Below are positions 1-9,233 of a DNA stretch of 64,000 nucleotides, one piece after another. The stretch lies in assembly GCF_900537075.1 (NCBI RefSeq), contig NZ_UNRA01000001.1, positions 248,001 to 312,000 on the forward strand. Direction: 5' to 3'. The stretch comes from Tropicibacter sp. Alg240-R139. Its GTDB lineage: Bacteria; Pseudomonadota; Alphaproteobacteria; Rhodobacterales; Rhodobacteraceae. The position numbers were made by a program, and so were the translations under genes. The notes beneath the pieces were generated by a model. It searched no databases. It saw only the letters and a program-made list of their open reading frames with translations, and was not told the origin of the DNA. Positions within the stretch are counted from its first letter, which is position 1. Each line of letters opens with the position of its first letter.

Positions 1-1
1 G

Positions 2-2233
2 GCACCAACCCCAGAAAAGGCGATTGCCCGGATGGATCGTGCGTTGCGTGAATTCCGCGTGCGCGGTGTCAGCACCAACATTGCCTTTGTCGAGAACCTG
101 CTGAAGCACCCGACCTTTTTGTCAAATGAATACACCACCAAGTTCATCGACGACACGCCGGATCTGTTTGATTTTAAACGCCGCCGCGACCGGGGCACCA
201 AGGTGCTGACCTATATCGCCGACATCACGGTGAACGGGCACCCTGAGACCAAGGACCGCCCGCTGCCGGCCGCCGATCTGAAGATCCCGCGGGCGCCCGA
301 ACGCCGGGGAGAGCCGATGATGGGCACCCGCAACCTGCTGGAACAGAAAGGCCCGCAGGCGGTGGCCGATTGGATGAAGGCGCAGCGTCAGTTGCTGATC
401 ACCGACACCACAATGCGTGACGGACATCAATCACTGCTAGCCACCCGGATGCGCTCAATCGACATGATCCGCGTGGCACCCAGCTATGCCTCGAACCTGC
501 CGCAGCTGTTCTCGGTGGAATGCTGGGGCGGCGCGACATTTGATGTGGCGTATCGCTTCTTGCAGGAATGCCCCTGGAAACGCCTGCGTGACCTGCGCGA
601 AGCGATGCCGAACCTGATGACGCAGATGCTGCTGCGCGGATCAAACGGGGTGGGCTACACCAACTATCCCGACAATGTGGTGCAAGCCTTCGTCAAAGAA
701 GCGGCCAAGAACATTGACGTCTTCCGCGTGTTTGATTCGCTCAATTGGGTCGAGAACATGCGCGTGGCAATGGATGCGGTGATCGAGCAGAACAAGATCT
801 GCGAGGGCACCGTGTGTTACACCGGAGACATTCTGAACCCTGAGCGGTCCAAATATGACCTGAAATACTATGTCGCCATGGGCCAAGAGCTGCGCGATGC
901 CGGGGCGCATGTGCTAGGGCTGAAAGACATGGCCGGTCTATTGAAACCCGCCGCTGCCCGCGTGCTCATTAAGGCACTGAAAGAGGAAGTTGGCCTGCCG
1001 ATTCACTTCCACACCCACGACACGGCGGGCATCGCCTCCGCGACCATCCTTGCTGCCGCAGAAGCAGGCGTGGATGCCGTCGACTGCGCGATGGACAGCT
1101 TCTCGGGCAACACGTCTCAGGCGACCCTGGGATCGGTGGTCGAGGCATTGCGCAACACCGATCGCGACACTGGGCTGGACATCAAGGCAATCCGCGAGAT
1201 CAGCGACTACTTTGAAGCCGTGCGCGGTCAATACGCGGCCTTTGAAAGCGGACTGCAAGCCCCCGCGTCTGAGGTGTATCTGCACGAAATGCCCGGCGGT
1301 CAGTTCACCAACCTCAAGGCACAGGCTCGGTCACTGGGGTTGGAAGAACGTTGGCACGAGGTGGCGCAGATGTATGCCGACGTGAACCAGATGTTCGGCG
1401 ATATCGTCAAGGTAACCCCTTCGTCCAAGGTGGTCGGTGACATGGCGCTGATGATGGTGAGCCAGGGGCTCAGCCGCGATGACGTAGAAAACCCTTCGAC
1501 CGACGTGGCGTTCCCGGATTCGGTAATCGACATGATGCGCGGCAATCTGGGTCAGCCTCCGGGCGGCTTCCCTGACGCCATCGTGGGCAAGGCTCTGAAG
1601 GGCGAAACGCCCAACACCGAGCGTCCGGGCAAGCATCTGGAGCCTGTCGACCTGGATGCGCTGCGCATTCAGATCTCGAAAGAGTTGGAGGGCAAGGTGG
1701 TCGATGACGAAGATCTGAACGGCTTTCTGATGTACCCCAAGGTCTTCATGGACTACATGGGCCGCCATCGCTCGTATGGTCCGGTGCGTGCCCTACCGAC
1801 CAAGACCTTTTTCTATGGCATGGAGCCGGGCGAAGAGATCGCGGCCGAGATTGACCCCGGCAAGACGTTGGAAATACGACTGCAGGCCCTTGGCGAGACG
1901 GACGAGAACGGCGAAGTGAAGGTGTTCTTTGAACTCAACGGTCAGCCCCGTGTGATCCGGGTGCCGAACCGATTGGTCAAATCCACGACTATCCAGCGAC
2001 CCAAAGCCGAAGTTGGCAATGCTGATCACATCGGCGCCCCGATGCCGGGTGTCGTGGCCAGTGTCGCGGTGCAGGCCGGTCAACAGGTGAGTGAAGGCGA
2101 TCTGCTGCTGACCATCGAAGCGATGAAGATGGAAACCGGTATCCACGCGGAACGCTCGGCCACCGTCAAAGCGCTGCATGTCCAGCCAGGTGGCCAGATC
2201 GACGCCAAGGACCTGCTTGTCGAGCTGGAGTAA
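2..2233 (+). CDS. pyc: Pyruvate carboxylase, C-terminal two thirds (cut by window start)
   Basis: Carboxylates pyruvate to oxaloacetate (anaplerosis) in the cytoplasm. The frame is open from the first bases, so the N-terminal biotin carboxylase core lies outside the window. The visible part begins with the end of the biotin carboxylase C-terminal domain (REFRVRGVSTNI). It continues with the carboxyltransferase TIM barrel (TDTTMRDGHQS, metal-binding HFHTHDTAG), the tetramerisation region and a C-terminal biotinyl domain. The biotin motif EAMKMET places the lysine about 35 residues from the end, as usual. The in-frame ATG at position 32 is internal and not the real start. About 743 of an expected roughly 1150 residues are present. 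Identity is secure. Confidence 0.97.
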   Translation, partial: APTPEKAIARMDRALREFRVRGVSTNIAFVENLLKHPTFLSNEYTTKFIDDTPDLFDFKRRRDRGTKVLTYIADITVNGHPETKDRPLPAADLKIPRAPERRGEPMMGTRNLLEQKGPQAVADWMKAQRQLLITDTTMRDGHQSLLATRMRSIDMIRVAPSYASNLPQLFSVECWGGATFDVAYRFLQECPWKRLRDLREAMPNLMTQMLLRGSNGVGYTNYPDNVVQAFVKEAAKNIDVFRVFDSLNWVENMRVAMDAVIEQNKICEGTVCYTGDILNPERSKYDLKYYVAMGQELRDAGAHVLGLKDMAGLLKPAAARVLIKALKEEVGLPIHFHTHDTAGIASATILAAAEAGVDAVDCAMDSFSGNTSQATLGSVVEALRNTDRDTGLDIKAIREISDYFEAVRGQYAAFESGLQAPASEVYLHEMPGGQFTNLKAQARSLGLEERWHEVAQMYADVNQMFGDIVKVTPSSKVVGDMALMMVSQGLSRDDVENPSTDVAFPDSVIDMMRGNLGQPPGGFPDAIVGKALKGETPNTERPGKHLEPVDLDALRIQISKELEGKVVDDEDLNGFLMYPKVFMDYMGRHRSYGPVRALPTKTFFYGMEPGEEIAAEIDPGKTLEIRLQALGETDENGEVKVFFELNGQPRVIRVPNRLVKSTTIQRPKAEVGNADHIGAPMPGVVASVAVQAGQQVSEGDLLLTIEAMKMETGIHAERSATVKALHVQPGGQIDAKDLLVELE

Positions 2234-2306
2234 GCCGCAGAACGCAAAAATAAGCACTGTCCCGGCATCTCGCCGGGGCGGCAGCCCTTTACCCCGTACC
2301 AATGGT

Positions 2307-2456
2307 TCAGGACAAAACCTGAACCACAATCGGCGCGGGTGGATGCATGATCGGCAAATCCTCGGGTTGGGTTGCGTCCTGTGCTGGATTGATTGCCGCA
2401 AATGATCCGATTGCAGTCAACAACCCCACCATCATGAAGAATTTTCCCGAAACCAT
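2307..2456 (-). CDS. Small single-span membrane/exported hypothetical protein, 49 aa
   Basis: Not a recognised family. The predicted peptide starts MVSGKFFMMVGLLTAIGSFA, a lysine followed by one hydrophobic stretch, and then has a short polar, proline-rich tail (PPAPIVVQVLS). This fits a single-pass inner-membrane or exported peptide. The ATG at 2456 is preferred because GAGG lies six bases upstream on the minus strand. A longer reading to 2567 would add a charged extension without an obvious ribosome-binding site. It is convergent with pyc. It could be spurious, but the start signal and hydrophobic profile favour a real gene. Confidence 0.45.
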   Translation of the reverse strand: MVSGKFFMMVGLLTAIGSFAAINPAQDATQPEDLPIMHPPAPIVVQVLS

Positions 2457-2575
2457 GTGATACCTCGTCCAACTGTCAAAAGGGATGGGATCAGTTTGGG
2501 TGAAATGGGTGAACAAACCCTTTCTGTTGCCACCTAACCAGAACGAAGAAATTTGCCTTTTCTGCACTTTTGCTC

Positions 2576-2604
2576 TTGCGGTGCGGCCCCAGAAATTCTA
2601 ATTC
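2576..2604 (+). promoter_or_regulatory. Predicted promoter of the tRNA-Gly array
   Basis: A TTGCGG hexamer (2576-2581) and TAATTC hexamer (2599-2604) are separated by 17 bases, and the first tRNA begins 17 bases after the -10 element. This is the expected geometry for a housekeeping stable-RNA promoter. The hexamers are only moderate matches to consensus. Confidence 0.45.
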
Positions 2605-2621
2605 ACGCCTCACTCAAGGAA

Positions 2622-2696
2622 GCGGGCGTAGCTCAGGGGTAGAGCATAACCTTGCCAAGGTTAGGGTCGGGCGTTCGAATCGCCTCGCCCGCTCCA
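2622..2696 (+). tRNA. tRNA-Gly (anticodon GCC), copy 1
   Basis: A 75-nt cloverleaf with the 3' CCA encoded. The acceptor stem GCGGGCG pairs with CGCCCGC, followed by discriminator T and CCA. The D-arm is GCTCAGGGGTAGAGC, the anticodon loop is CTTGCCAAG with GCC, and the T-arm carries GTTCGAATC. It is identical in sequence to the two following copies. Confidence 0.97.
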
Positions 2697-2738
2697 ATGA
2701 GTACCTGGATCACCCATCCGGGGCACAGACTTGATAGT

Positions 2739-2813
2739 GCGGGCGTAGCTCAGGGGTAGAGCATAACCTTGCCAAGGTTAGGGTCGGGCGTTCGAATCGC
2801 CTCGCCCGCTCCA
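2739..2813 (+). tRNA. tRNA-Gly (anticodon GCC), copy 2
   Basis: Identical to copy 1 over all 75 nt including CCA. It is separated from copy 1 by a 42-base spacer containing GGATCACCCATCCGG, a segment that also occurs in the next spacer. Confidence 0.97.
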
Positions 2814-2855
2814 TCAAGATCCGGATCACCCATCCGGAGACATAAGATATAGGTT

Positions 2856-2930
2856 GCGGGCGTAGCTCAGGGGTAGAGCATAACCTTGCCAAGGTTAGGG
2901 TCGGGCGTTCGAATCGCCTCGCCCGCTCCA
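2856..2930 (+). tRNA. tRNA-Gly (anticodon GCC), copy 3
   Basis: Third identical 75-nt copy, again after a 42-base spacer. Together the three genes form a 117-bp-period tandem array, probably co-transcribed from the promoter near 2576. Confidence 0.97.
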
Positions 2931-3021
2931 ATATCTTCTCTCTCCTTCACATCATTGATGACTTGGCGACGACGGGCGTTTTGCGTCATGCTTGGGGCAA
3001 TTGAACCTCAAGGTGTCCTTT

Positions 3022-3885
3022 ATGTCCGCAGATTATGCCATCCGCCCGCTCACCCCTGAAGAAGTGCGAACTGCTGTGGATTGGGCGGCGAACGAGGGGT
3101 GGAACCCAGGTCTGTCAGACCGCCCATGTTTTCTATCGGTTGACGCGGAGGGATTTTGGGGCGGGTTTCTGAAGGGTGAGTTGATCGCCACAATCTCGAT
3201 CGTGAACTATGACGAACTCTTCGCATTCTTGGGGTTCTATATTGTTCATCCGGATTTTCGCGGACGGGGCTATGGGTTGCGCCTGTGGCAGGCTGCGATA
3301 GGTCACGCAGGCGATCGTCTGATCGGTCTGGATGGCGTACAGGAAGAGCGAGAAAACTACGCCAAATCCGGCTTTCGCCTGGCCTACCGCAACATTCGCT
3401 TCGGCGGGCCGATCCAAAGGGCTTTGCATGCACTGCCGGACGGCGTCGAAGCGACTGAATTAGACGTCCTGTCAACAGAGGCAGAACAGTTCGACCGGGC
3501 CGTTTTTCCTGCCCCGCGCGCGGACTTTCTAAATCACTGGCTCAACGCCAAAGGCCATGTGGCGCGGTCGTTGCACCAGAATGGCGATCTACACGGTTAT
3601 GGAGTCATCCGGCCCTGTCGCAGCGGCTACAAGATCGGACCGTTGCTTGCGAAAAGCCCGGATGTCGCGCGAAAAATTGCGGGGGCTCTTTTGGGGGCAG
3701 TGCCTGCGGCGGATCGCGATCAGGATGTCTTTTTGGATGTGCCAGAACCGAACGGCGCAGCAGCTGCAATCGCTGGGGGTATGGGCCTGAAGCCAGTGTT
3801 TGAAACTGCGCGCATGTACACCGGTCCAGCCCCGGAGATCGCCGTAGATCGGATCTTTGGTGTGACAACGTTTGAGTTGGGCTGA
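3022..3885 (+). CDS. GNAT-family N-acetyltransferase, 287 aa
   Basis: Predicted acetyl-CoA-dependent N-acetyltransferase; substrate unknown. The N-terminal half is a GNAT fold with the acetyl-CoA-binding segment GFYIVHPDFRGRGYGLRLW, which contains the R-G-x-G-x-G-type loop. The C-terminal 130 residues form a second domain of the kind seen in YitH-like two-domain acetyltransferases. The ATG at 3022 is chosen because AAGGTG lies six bases upstream; a TTG at 2992 would add ten residues without a good ribosome-binding site. It is convergent with the small Lrp-type gene, with a 4-base gap. Confidence 0.8.
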   Translation: MSADYAIRPLTPEEVRTAVDWAANEGWNPGLSDRPCFLSVDAEGFWGGFLKGELIATISIVNYDELFAFLGFYIVHPDFRGRGYGLRLWQAAIGHAGDRLIGLDGVQEERENYAKSGFRLAYRNIRFGGPIQRALHALPDGVEATELDVLSTEAEQFDRAVFPAPRADFLNHWLNAKGHVARSLHQNGDLHGYGVIRPCRSGYKIGPLLAKSPDVARKIAGALLGAVPAADRDQDVFLDVPEPNGAAAAIAGGMGLKPVFETARMYTGPAPEIAVDRIFGVTTFELG

Positions 3886-3889
3886 CGCC

Positions 3890-4129
3890 TTAGAATGCCT
3901 TGAAGGTCATCGTAGTCAAGGATCGTTCGATGTTGGGGATCACCAGCAGATGTTCGTTGATGTAGTGGCCCACATCCTCGCTCTCGGGGATATAAAGTTT
4001 GAGCAGCAGATCGTATTCGCCGCTGGTCGAATAAAGCTCCGAGTGGATTTCGCGCAGGGCGATATCCTCGGCGACTTTGTAGGTAGAGCCGGGTTTGCAG
4101 CGGATCTGGATAAAGACACAAGTAGCCAT
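3890..4129 (-). CDS. Stand-alone Lrp/AsnC ligand-binding (RAM) domain protein, 79 aa
   Basis: This small protein consists only of the C-terminal effector-binding and oligomerisation domain of Lrp/AsnC regulators, with no helix-turn-helix. It begins MATCVFIQIRCKPGSTYKVA and continues with the alpha/beta pattern and the SGEYDLLLKL segment typical of the fold. Stand-alone RAM proteins of this size occur in many Proteobacteria and may sense amino acids or modulate full-length Lrp partners; here this is family inference. The start at 4129 has AGAAGG eight bases upstream. It is divergent from hisB across a 182-bp gap. Confidence 0.8.
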   Translation of the reverse strand: MATCVFIQIRCKPGSTYKVAEDIALREIHSELYSTSGEYDLLLKLYIPESEDVGHYINEHLLVIPNIERSLTTMTFKAF

Positions 4130-4311
4130 CTGGATGCCCTTCTTCGGGGAATTTGCGTTGCCGCCAAGCTGCCACGCGGTGCAGGTGGGTGCAATCCCTT
4201 GCCTGACAGGTGGTTTGCGCAACACTTGTGTCGCTGTGCGCCCATGCGGGGTGGCAATAGATGGATGGTTTTGCCTATAAGCACCTCCGTGATCATCAGG
4301 GAAAGACCGCC

Positions 4312-4899
4312 ATGCGCCGCGCTACTATCACCCGCCAGACCGCCGAGACCGAGATTTCCGTCGAGATCAACCTCGATGGCACTGGAACTTATGACAACCG
4401 GACCGGCGTTGGTTTCTTTGATCACATGCTGGATCAGTTGGCGCGCCATTCGCTGATCGACATGACGATCCGCGCCAAAGGTGATTATCACATCGATGAT
4501 CACCACACGGTCGAGGATACTGGCATCGCCCTGGGTCAGGCACTGACCCAAGCACTTGGCGACAAGAAGGGTATCAATCGCTATGGAGAATGCCACCTGC
4601 CGATGGATGACGCACAAGTGCGCTGTGCGTTGGACCTGTCAGCGCGCCCATTCCTGATTTGGAACGTGGACCTGCCGACGCAAAAAATAGGCGCGTTCGA
4701 CACCGAACTGGTACGCGAGTTTTTTCAAGCATTCAGTACCCATGGCGGCATCACGTTGCACATCGACCAACTGCACGGGTTTAACAGCCACCACATTGCC
4801 GAGGCGGCGTTCAAGGCTGTGGCGCGCGCGTTGCGTACGGCTGTAGAAACCGACCCACGCAAGGCAGATGCGATTCCGTCGACCAAGGGCGCGTTGTAA
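4312..4899 (+). CDS. hisB: Imidazoleglycerol-phosphate dehydratase
   Basis: Sixth step of histidine biosynthesis: dehydrates imidazoleglycerol phosphate to imidazole-acetol phosphate. The 195-aa product is the stand-alone dehydratase without the phosphatase domain found in enterics. Diagnostic metal-binding motifs are [12 protein letters not shown] (about residues 36-47), [10 protein letters not shown] (62-71) and [10 protein letters not shown] near the C-terminus. The ATG at 4312 follows AGGGAAAG at good spacing; the in-frame ATG at 4261 lacks such a signal. First of five his genes on this strand (hisB, hisH, hisA, hisF, hisE). Confidence 0.96.
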   Translation: MRRATITRQTAETEISVEINLDGTGTYDNRTGVGFFDHMLDQLARHSLIDMTIRAKGDYHIDDHHTVEDTGIALGQALTQALGDKKGINRYGECHLPMDDAQVRCALDLSARPFLIWNVDLPTQKIGAFDTELVREFFQAFSTHGGITLHIDQLHGFNSHHIAEAAFKAVARALRTAVETDPRKADAIPSTKGAL

Positions 4900-4912
4900 G
4901 CAGCCGAACTGA

Positions 4913-4929
4913 GGGGCGCTGCCCCTTTT
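4913..4929 (+). terminator. Weak intrinsic terminator-like hairpin after hisB
   Basis: GGGGC-GCT-GCCCC followed by four T residues. The stem is only 5 bp, so it may attenuate rather than stop transcription into hisH. Confidence 0.35.
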
Positions 4930-4988
4930 GGCCTTTGGTCAATTCACCCCGCTGTGTTTGGAACAAAAAAGAAGAACAGGACTACGTG

Positions 4989-5627
4989 ATGCTGACCGCG
5001 ATCATTGACTATGAGTCGGGCAATTTGCATTCGGCAGAGAAAGCGTTCCAGCGTATGGCGCGCGAGGCGGATGCTGGTGAGGTCGTAGTGACCTCGGACG
5101 CGGATGTGGTATCGCGGGCAGACCGGCTGGTGTTGCCTGGCGATGGTGCCTTTCCGGCCTGTGCGGCCGAACTGCGCGGGCACAAAGGCATCTATGACGC
5201 CATGGTCGAAGCGGTCGAGGTCAAAGGTCGACCATTTCTGGGCATCTGCGTAGGCATGCAGTTGATGGCTTCCAAAGGACATGAGTACAGAGAGACTGAT
5301 GGGTTGGGATGGATCGCGGGCGATGTGGTCAAGATCGAGCCTGCGGATCCTTCGCTGAAAGTCCCGCATATGGGGTGGAATGATCTGGTCATCGACCACC
5401 CTCACCCGGTGTTTGACGGCGTAGAAACCGGGGATCACACCTATTTCGTGCATTCATATCACTTCCGTGTAGCCAATCCGACAGAGCGTCTGGCTCATGT
5501 GGATTACGCAGGCGACGTCACCGCCGTGATTGGGCGCGATACGATGGTCGGTATGCAGTTCCATCCAGAAAAAAGCCAAGCGACTGGTCTGCGCCTGATC
5601 GCCAACTTCTTGAACTGGGCTCCGTGA
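4989..5627 (+). CDS. hisH: Imidazole glycerol phosphate synthase, glutamine amidotransferase subunit
   Basis: Supplies ammonia from glutamine to HisF for formation of imidazoleglycerol phosphate and AICAR. The 212-aa protein is a class I glutamine amidotransferase: nucleophile Cys87 in GICVGMQ, and His192/Glu194 in FHPEKSQ near the C-terminus. The P-G-D-G loop near residue 50 supports the oxyanion region. The ATG at 4989 has AGGA about eight bases upstream. Its TGA overlaps the GTG start of the next, frameshifted, gene. Confidence 0.96.
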   Translation: MLTAIIDYESGNLHSAEKAFQRMAREADAGEVVVTSDADVVSRADRLVLPGDGAFPACAAELRGHKGIYDAMVEAVEVKGRPFLGICVGMQLMASKGHEYRETDGLGWIAGDVVKIEPADPSLKVPHMGWNDLVIDHPHPVFDGVETGDHTYFVHSYHFRVANPTERLAHVDYAGDVTAVIGRDTMVGMQFHPEKSQATGLRLIANFLNWAP

Positions 5628-6110
5628 CGCCGCCTGCCCTTTCTTTGGCCAAGACAATGGACTGGTTGATTCTGGACAAAGACGACTTTCCAGAGGCTCT
5701 GTACGAGGTGAACCCCGTCGCAACCCTTGAAGAGCGCGGCGTTTTGAGCTGCCACAGTGACCAGCTGTTCCAACGCGCTGCAGGGAACCTTGAACAGGTC
5801 GTGTTTGTGTCCCACTGGACGACCAAAGCGCCTTTGACCGGCGGCAGGCACCCCGACCGAGTAGCTGGCAGAGCACTTTGACCGGCTAGTCGAAGTATAC
5901 CGCTCTTGCCCGGTCGATGTAGCCACAGCACCGTTTCTGGCGCGGCGCCGCCATCCGAAACACATGGATCATCTTAGCAGCTCTCAAAATCTGACAGATC
6001 AAATGCAACAAAGAATCAGCCAGTTGCCCTTGGCACTTGGCGAGTTGACCGTTGCCGATCCCCGACAGGATGTCGATCTAGAGGCGCTCTTGGCACGACT
6101 TGGGCGCTAG
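5624..6110 (+). pseudogene. Unrecognised gene after hisH, split by an apparent +1 frameshift
   Basis: Translation from a GTG that overlaps the hisH stop (GTGA) gives MDWLILDKDDFPEALYEVNP and related sequence, and runs to a TGA at 5879. A second open frame begins at 5865 right where the first ends. It continues to a TAG at 6108 with ordinary coding character (AEHFDRLVEVYRSCPVDVAT, then LALGELTVADPRQDVDLEALLARLGR). Joining them by removing one base near 5860-5870, for example one G in GCTGGCAG, gives one protein of about 160 aa. No family is recognised. Position and overlap suggest translational coupling to hisH. Alternatives are a sequencing error or recent inactivation. Confidence 0.55.
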
Positions 6111-6118
6111 GGTCAGGT

Positions 6119-6517
6119 TTATTTGACCCGCGTCCAATTTTGCCCGCGACAAATCAGACCGCCCGCGACGCACCCTTTGACCGTCAGCGAATTGCCGTTG
6201 AGCGACATCTTCGAGCTGTAGGTTTTATTCGAATCTGGCGCCCAGATTTTACCCCCCGAGTACGCGCCGCCGCCATCCGGGACCATGTCCCAAATCATCT
6301 GCTTGCCCAGATGCTCATACTCGGGCGACATATTACCGGCTGAGTCAAACGCTGTGTCGATCGTGCCGCAAATTGCACTGCCGCAGGGTGCTATGCCAAC
6401 GTGCAAATAGGCCCCATCGTCGGCCCTTTCTGTTTTCCAGATACCTGCGACCGGGTCTGCTGCTGCCGTACCGGCCAAGCCGAGCCCAAGTGCCGCGCCC
6501 AAGATCAGTTTCTTCAT
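6119..6517 (-). CDS. DUF2147-family exported protein, 132 aa
   Basis: Signal peptide MKKLILGAALGLGLAGTAAA is followed by the DUF2147 pattern: DPVAGIWKTE at the mature N-terminus, a region with two cysteines (PCGSAICGTI), and a terminal NWTRVK. The family forms small lipocalin-like beta proteins in the periplasm; function is not established. It is encoded against the his genes, with its 3' end 8 bases from the end of the frameshifted gene, and is divergent from hisA. Confidence 0.85.
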   Translation of the reverse strand: MKKLILGAALGLGLAGTAAADPVAGIWKTERADDGAYLHVGIAPCGSAICGTIDTAFDSAGNMSPEYEHLGKQMIWDMVPDGGGAYSGGKIWAPDSNKTYSSKMSLNGNSLTVKGCVAGGLICRGQNWTRVK

Positions 6518-6652
6518 CTGCGTTTCTCCCTGTTTTGCCTAACTGTGACGCGCCTGCCCTGCTTCTGGCAAGGCTGACTTTGGGTCGCGTTGCATCCACA
6601 GGCGGTCTCATGCCATATCGCGACCAAATGTGACACGAAAGGCTGCCCCATC

Positions 6653-7375
6653 ATGATCCTCTACCCCGCCATCGACCTCAAGGACGGTCAGGCCGTTCGC
6701 CTGCTGCGCGGCGAAATGGAAAAAGCGACCGTGTTCAACGACGATCCCGCAGCCCAAGCGCGCGCCTTTGTGGACGCAGGCTGCGAATGGCTGCATCTGG
6801 TGGATCTGAACGGCGCCTTTGCCGGTGAGCCTGTCAATGCCGCCCCGGTCGAGGCGATCCTGGCCTCTTGCGACGTCCCTGCCCAACTGGGCGGCGGCAT
6901 CCGCGACATGGCCACAATCGCGACCTGGATCGAAAAGGGGCTGGCCCGCGTGATCTTGGGCACTGTGGCGGTGGAGAACCCCGACCTGGTGCGCGAAGCC
7001 GCGCGTGAATTTCCCGGCAAGGTCGCCGTCGGCATCGACGCCCGCAACGGTATGGTCGCGACCAAAGGCTGGGCCGAAGAGACGGACGTGCAGGTGACGG
7101 AACTGGCGAAATCGTTCGAGGACGCGGGCGTCGCCGCCATCATCTACACCGACATCAACCGCGACGGTGCGATGCAGGGCCCCAACATCGAGGCCACCGC
7201 CGATCTGGCCCGTGCCGTGTCGATCCCGGTGATCGCCAGCGGCGGTGTAAGCTCGCTGGCCGACCTAATTGCCCTGCGCGATTGCGGTGTCGAGCTGAAC
7301 GGCGCCATCTCGGGTCGCGCGCTTTATGACGGTGCATTGGACCTGAAAGAGGCTTTGGCGACCCTCAAAGGTTAG
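6653..7375 (+). CDS. hisA: ProFAR isomerase (phosphoribosylformimino-5-aminoimidazole carboxamide ribotide isomerase)
   Basis: Amadori isomerisation of ProFAR to PRFAR in histidine biosynthesis. The 240-aa TIM barrel opens with [17 protein letters not shown], placing the first catalytic Asp at residue 8. The second half has [14 protein letters not shown] with the second catalytic Asp, and the phosphate-binding segments GGGIRD and ASGGVSS are present. The ATG at 6653 matches the conserved N-terminus; a GAAAGG sequence lies about ten bases upstream. Convergent with the next gene, overlapping by 4 bases. Confidence 0.96.
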   Translation: MILYPAIDLKDGQAVRLLRGEMEKATVFNDDPAAQARAFVDAGCEWLHLVDLNGAFAGEPVNAAPVEAILASCDVPAQLGGGIRDMATIATWIEKGLARVILGTVAVENPDLVREAAREFPGKVAVGIDARNGMVATKGWAEETDVQVTELAKSFEDAGVAAIIYTDINRDGAMQGPNIEATADLARAVSIPVIASGGVSSLADLIALRDCGVELNGAISGRALYDGALDLKEALATLKG

Positions 7376-7743
7376 CCGCCAGCAGGCTCTTCGATGATCC
7401 AGACGTTGGGCAGTTTCTGCTGCCCGACGTAGGGCTGCAATGTGGTCGCGTTGACGCGCTCGATGCGCCAGCACTCTGACCGGTTGCTCCAGCTTTCACA
7501 CCACAGGTCTTGTCGGATGGTCCAGGCGCTTGTGTAGATGCGCTCGCCAAAGGTGCCCTCCCCAGTGCCGGATCGCTCCCCCAGGCCATAGGTCTGCACC
7601 CATCGCGTGGTGTGGTCTTCGTTCGATATCCCCGACAAGATCGCGCCGGGGATGGTCTGCATCAACTCTTGCGCACTCATCATCTCGCCGGCCTGCAAAG
7701 GCGCAGCTACGAGGGTCAGGGCCAATGTCATCTGTTTCAGCAT
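7372..7743 (-). CDS. Exported hypothetical protein, 123 aa
   Basis: A cleavable signal peptide ([20 protein letters not shown]) precedes a soluble domain rich in Trp and Thr with two cysteines ([19 protein letters not shown]) that could form a disulfide. No family recognised. It lies on the minus strand between hisA and hisF, 24 bases after a second small exported gene, so the two may be co-transcribed. Confidence 0.65.
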   Translation of the reverse strand: MLKQMTLALTLVAAPLQAGEMMSAQELMQTIPGAILSGISNEDHTTRWVQTYGLGERSGTGEGTFGERIYTSAWTIRQDLWCESWSNRSECWRIERVNATTLQPYVGQQKLPNVWIIEEPAGG

Positions 7744-7767
7744 GGGTGTACTCCCTTCGCGCTCAGC

Positions 7768-7992
7768 TTAGCACAAAGGCAGAGGTTGCCCGAATCCCGC
7801 GTGATCCACACCCGCAAACACGGTCGCGCCTGCGTTGCCCTCCCAGATTTCCAGCGCGTCCATCGCGCCCTGCACCGATTTGTCCGTCTTTCCCTTGATG
7901 ATATCCTGAGCCATTGCTGCCCCATCAGTGATTGCCAGAAGTCCTGCCCAAATCAGAGCGCGCGTCGTCGAACCTCCTTTAATTGAATCCAC
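7768..7992 (-). CDS. Exported hypothetical protein, about 74 aa; start uncertain
   Basis: The reading frame encodes an N-terminal hydrophobic segment ending in AAMAQ, which looks like a signal-peptidase site, then about 45 residues ([20 protein letters not shown]). The GTG at 7992 has no clear ribosome-binding site. A strong AAAGGAGG sits inside the reading frame just downstream of it, but no ATG, GTG or TTG follows in frame at the right distance, so the true start is unresolved. No family recognised. Confidence 0.45.
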   Translation of the reverse strand: MDSIKGGSTTRALIWAGLLAITDGAAMAQDIIKGKTDKSVQGAMDALEIWEGNAGATVFAGVDHAGFGQPLPLC

Positions 7993-8084
7993 AGATCAGA
8001 TTTCACACCGTCGCTTCATCCAATCACGGCTCTGGCATCGGCAGGGCTTTGCCTTTAGACGTGCCCCGACCCAGAGGAATGCCC

Positions 8085-8846
8085 ATGCTCAAGACCCGTA
8101 TCATCCCCTGCCTTGATGTCGCCGATGGCCGCGTGGTCAAGGGCGTGAACTTTGTCGGATTGCGCGATGCGGGCGACCCGGTGGAATCGGCCAAAGCCTA
8201 TGACGCGGCCGGCGCGGACGAGCTGTGTTTCCTCGACATCCACGCGACACATGAAAACCGCGGCACGATGTTCGATGTGGTTCGGCGCACGGCCGAGCAG
8301 TGCTATATCCCGCTGACCGTGGGCGGTGGCGTGCGCTCCAAGGAAGACGTGCGCGACCTGCTATTAGCGGGCGCGGATAAGGTCAGCTTCAACTCGGCCG
8401 CTGTCGCAAGGTCAGATGTAGTGGCCGAGGCCGCCGATCAATTCGGTAGCCAGTGCATCGTCGTCGCCATCGACGCCAAGACCGTGAGCCCCGGCAAGTG
8501 GGAGATCTTTACCCACGGCGGCCGCAAGGAAACCGGTATCGACGCCGTAGAGTTTGCCAAGACCGTGGTCGCCAAGGGGGCTGGTGAAATCCTGCTGACC
8601 TCGATGGACCGCGACGGCACCAAGGCGGGTTTCAATCTGCCATTGACCCGCGCGATCAGTGATGCGGTGAATGTGCCTGTGATCGCCAGCGGCGGGGTCG
8701 GCAACCTGGATCATCTGGTCGAAGGCGTCACCAAGGGCGGCGCAAGCGCTGTTCTCGCGGCATCGATCTTTCATTTTGGCGACTACACCATCCAAGAGGC
8801 CAAGAAACACATGGCCGCTGCAGGCATTCCGATGAGGCTGACATGA
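8085..8846 (+). CDS. hisF: Imidazole glycerol phosphate synthase, cyclase subunit
   Basis: Partner of HisH. It condenses PRFAR with ammonia to give imidazoleglycerol phosphate and AICAR. The 253-aa TIM barrel begins [20 protein letters not shown] with catalytic Asp11. A second catalytic Asp is in [12 protein letters not shown], and phosphate loops GGGVRSKED and ASGGVGN are present. The ATG at 8085 has AGAGG seven bases upstream; the ATG at 8079 is too close to that site. hisE overlaps its stop by ATGA. Confidence 0.97.
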   Translation: MLKTRIIPCLDVADGRVVKGVNFVGLRDAGDPVESAKAYDAAGADELCFLDIHATHENRGTMFDVVRRTAEQCYIPLTVGGGVRSKEDVRDLLLAGADKVSFNSAAVARSDVVAEAADQFGSQCIVVAIDAKTVSPGKWEIFTHGGRKETGIDAVEFAKTVVAKGAGEILLTSMDRDGTKAGFNLPLTRAISDAVNVPVIASGGVGNLDHLVEGVTKGGASAVLAASIFHFGDYTIQEAKKHMAAAGIPMRLT

Positions 8847-9160
8847 GCATTCTCCACGATCTGGCCGACATCATCGAGTCCCGCAAAGGCGCTGAACCAG
8901 ACAACAGCTGGACCGCCAAGTTGTTGGCCAAGGGCCCTGAAAAATGCGCAGAAAAATTCGGCGAAGAGGCGATCGAGGCGATCATCGCCGCCGCCAAGGA
9001 TGACCGTGAAAACCTGACCTATGAGGCAGCAGATGTGCTCTATCACCTGCTGGTGATGCTGGCCGCGCGCGACGTTCCGCTTGATGACGTGTTGAACGAG
9101 CTGGCCCGACGCCAGGGGTTAAGCGGAATTGCGGAAAAGGCCGCACGCAACGCGGATTGA
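8843..9160 (+). CDS. hisE: Phosphoribosyl-ATP pyrophosphatase
   Basis: Hydrolyses PR-ATP to PR-AMP. The all-alpha MazG/HisE-type protein of 105 aa shows the metal-binding pattern [14 protein letters not shown] followed by [14 protein letters not shown]. It is a separate HisE, not fused to HisI. It overlaps hisF by four bases, implying translational coupling. hisG, hisD, hisC and hisI are not in this window. Confidence 0.95.
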   Translation: MSILHDLADIIESRKGAEPDNSWTAKLLAKGPEKCAEKFGEEAIEAIIAAAKDDRENLTYEAADVLYHLLVMLAARDVPLDDVLNELARRQGLSGIAEKAARNAD

Positions 9161-9233
9161 GGGGTTCTCAGGCCGCGGCGATGTTTGTTAAAGGTTTGTC
9201 AGAGTATCCAGTCAATTGCGGGACCTTTCCAAC

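Noticed and set aside
2710-2931. A repeated peptide (ERARRFERPTLTLARLCSTP) encoded antisense to the tRNA-Gly array
   Set aside because: It is only the reverse translation of the tRNA copies.
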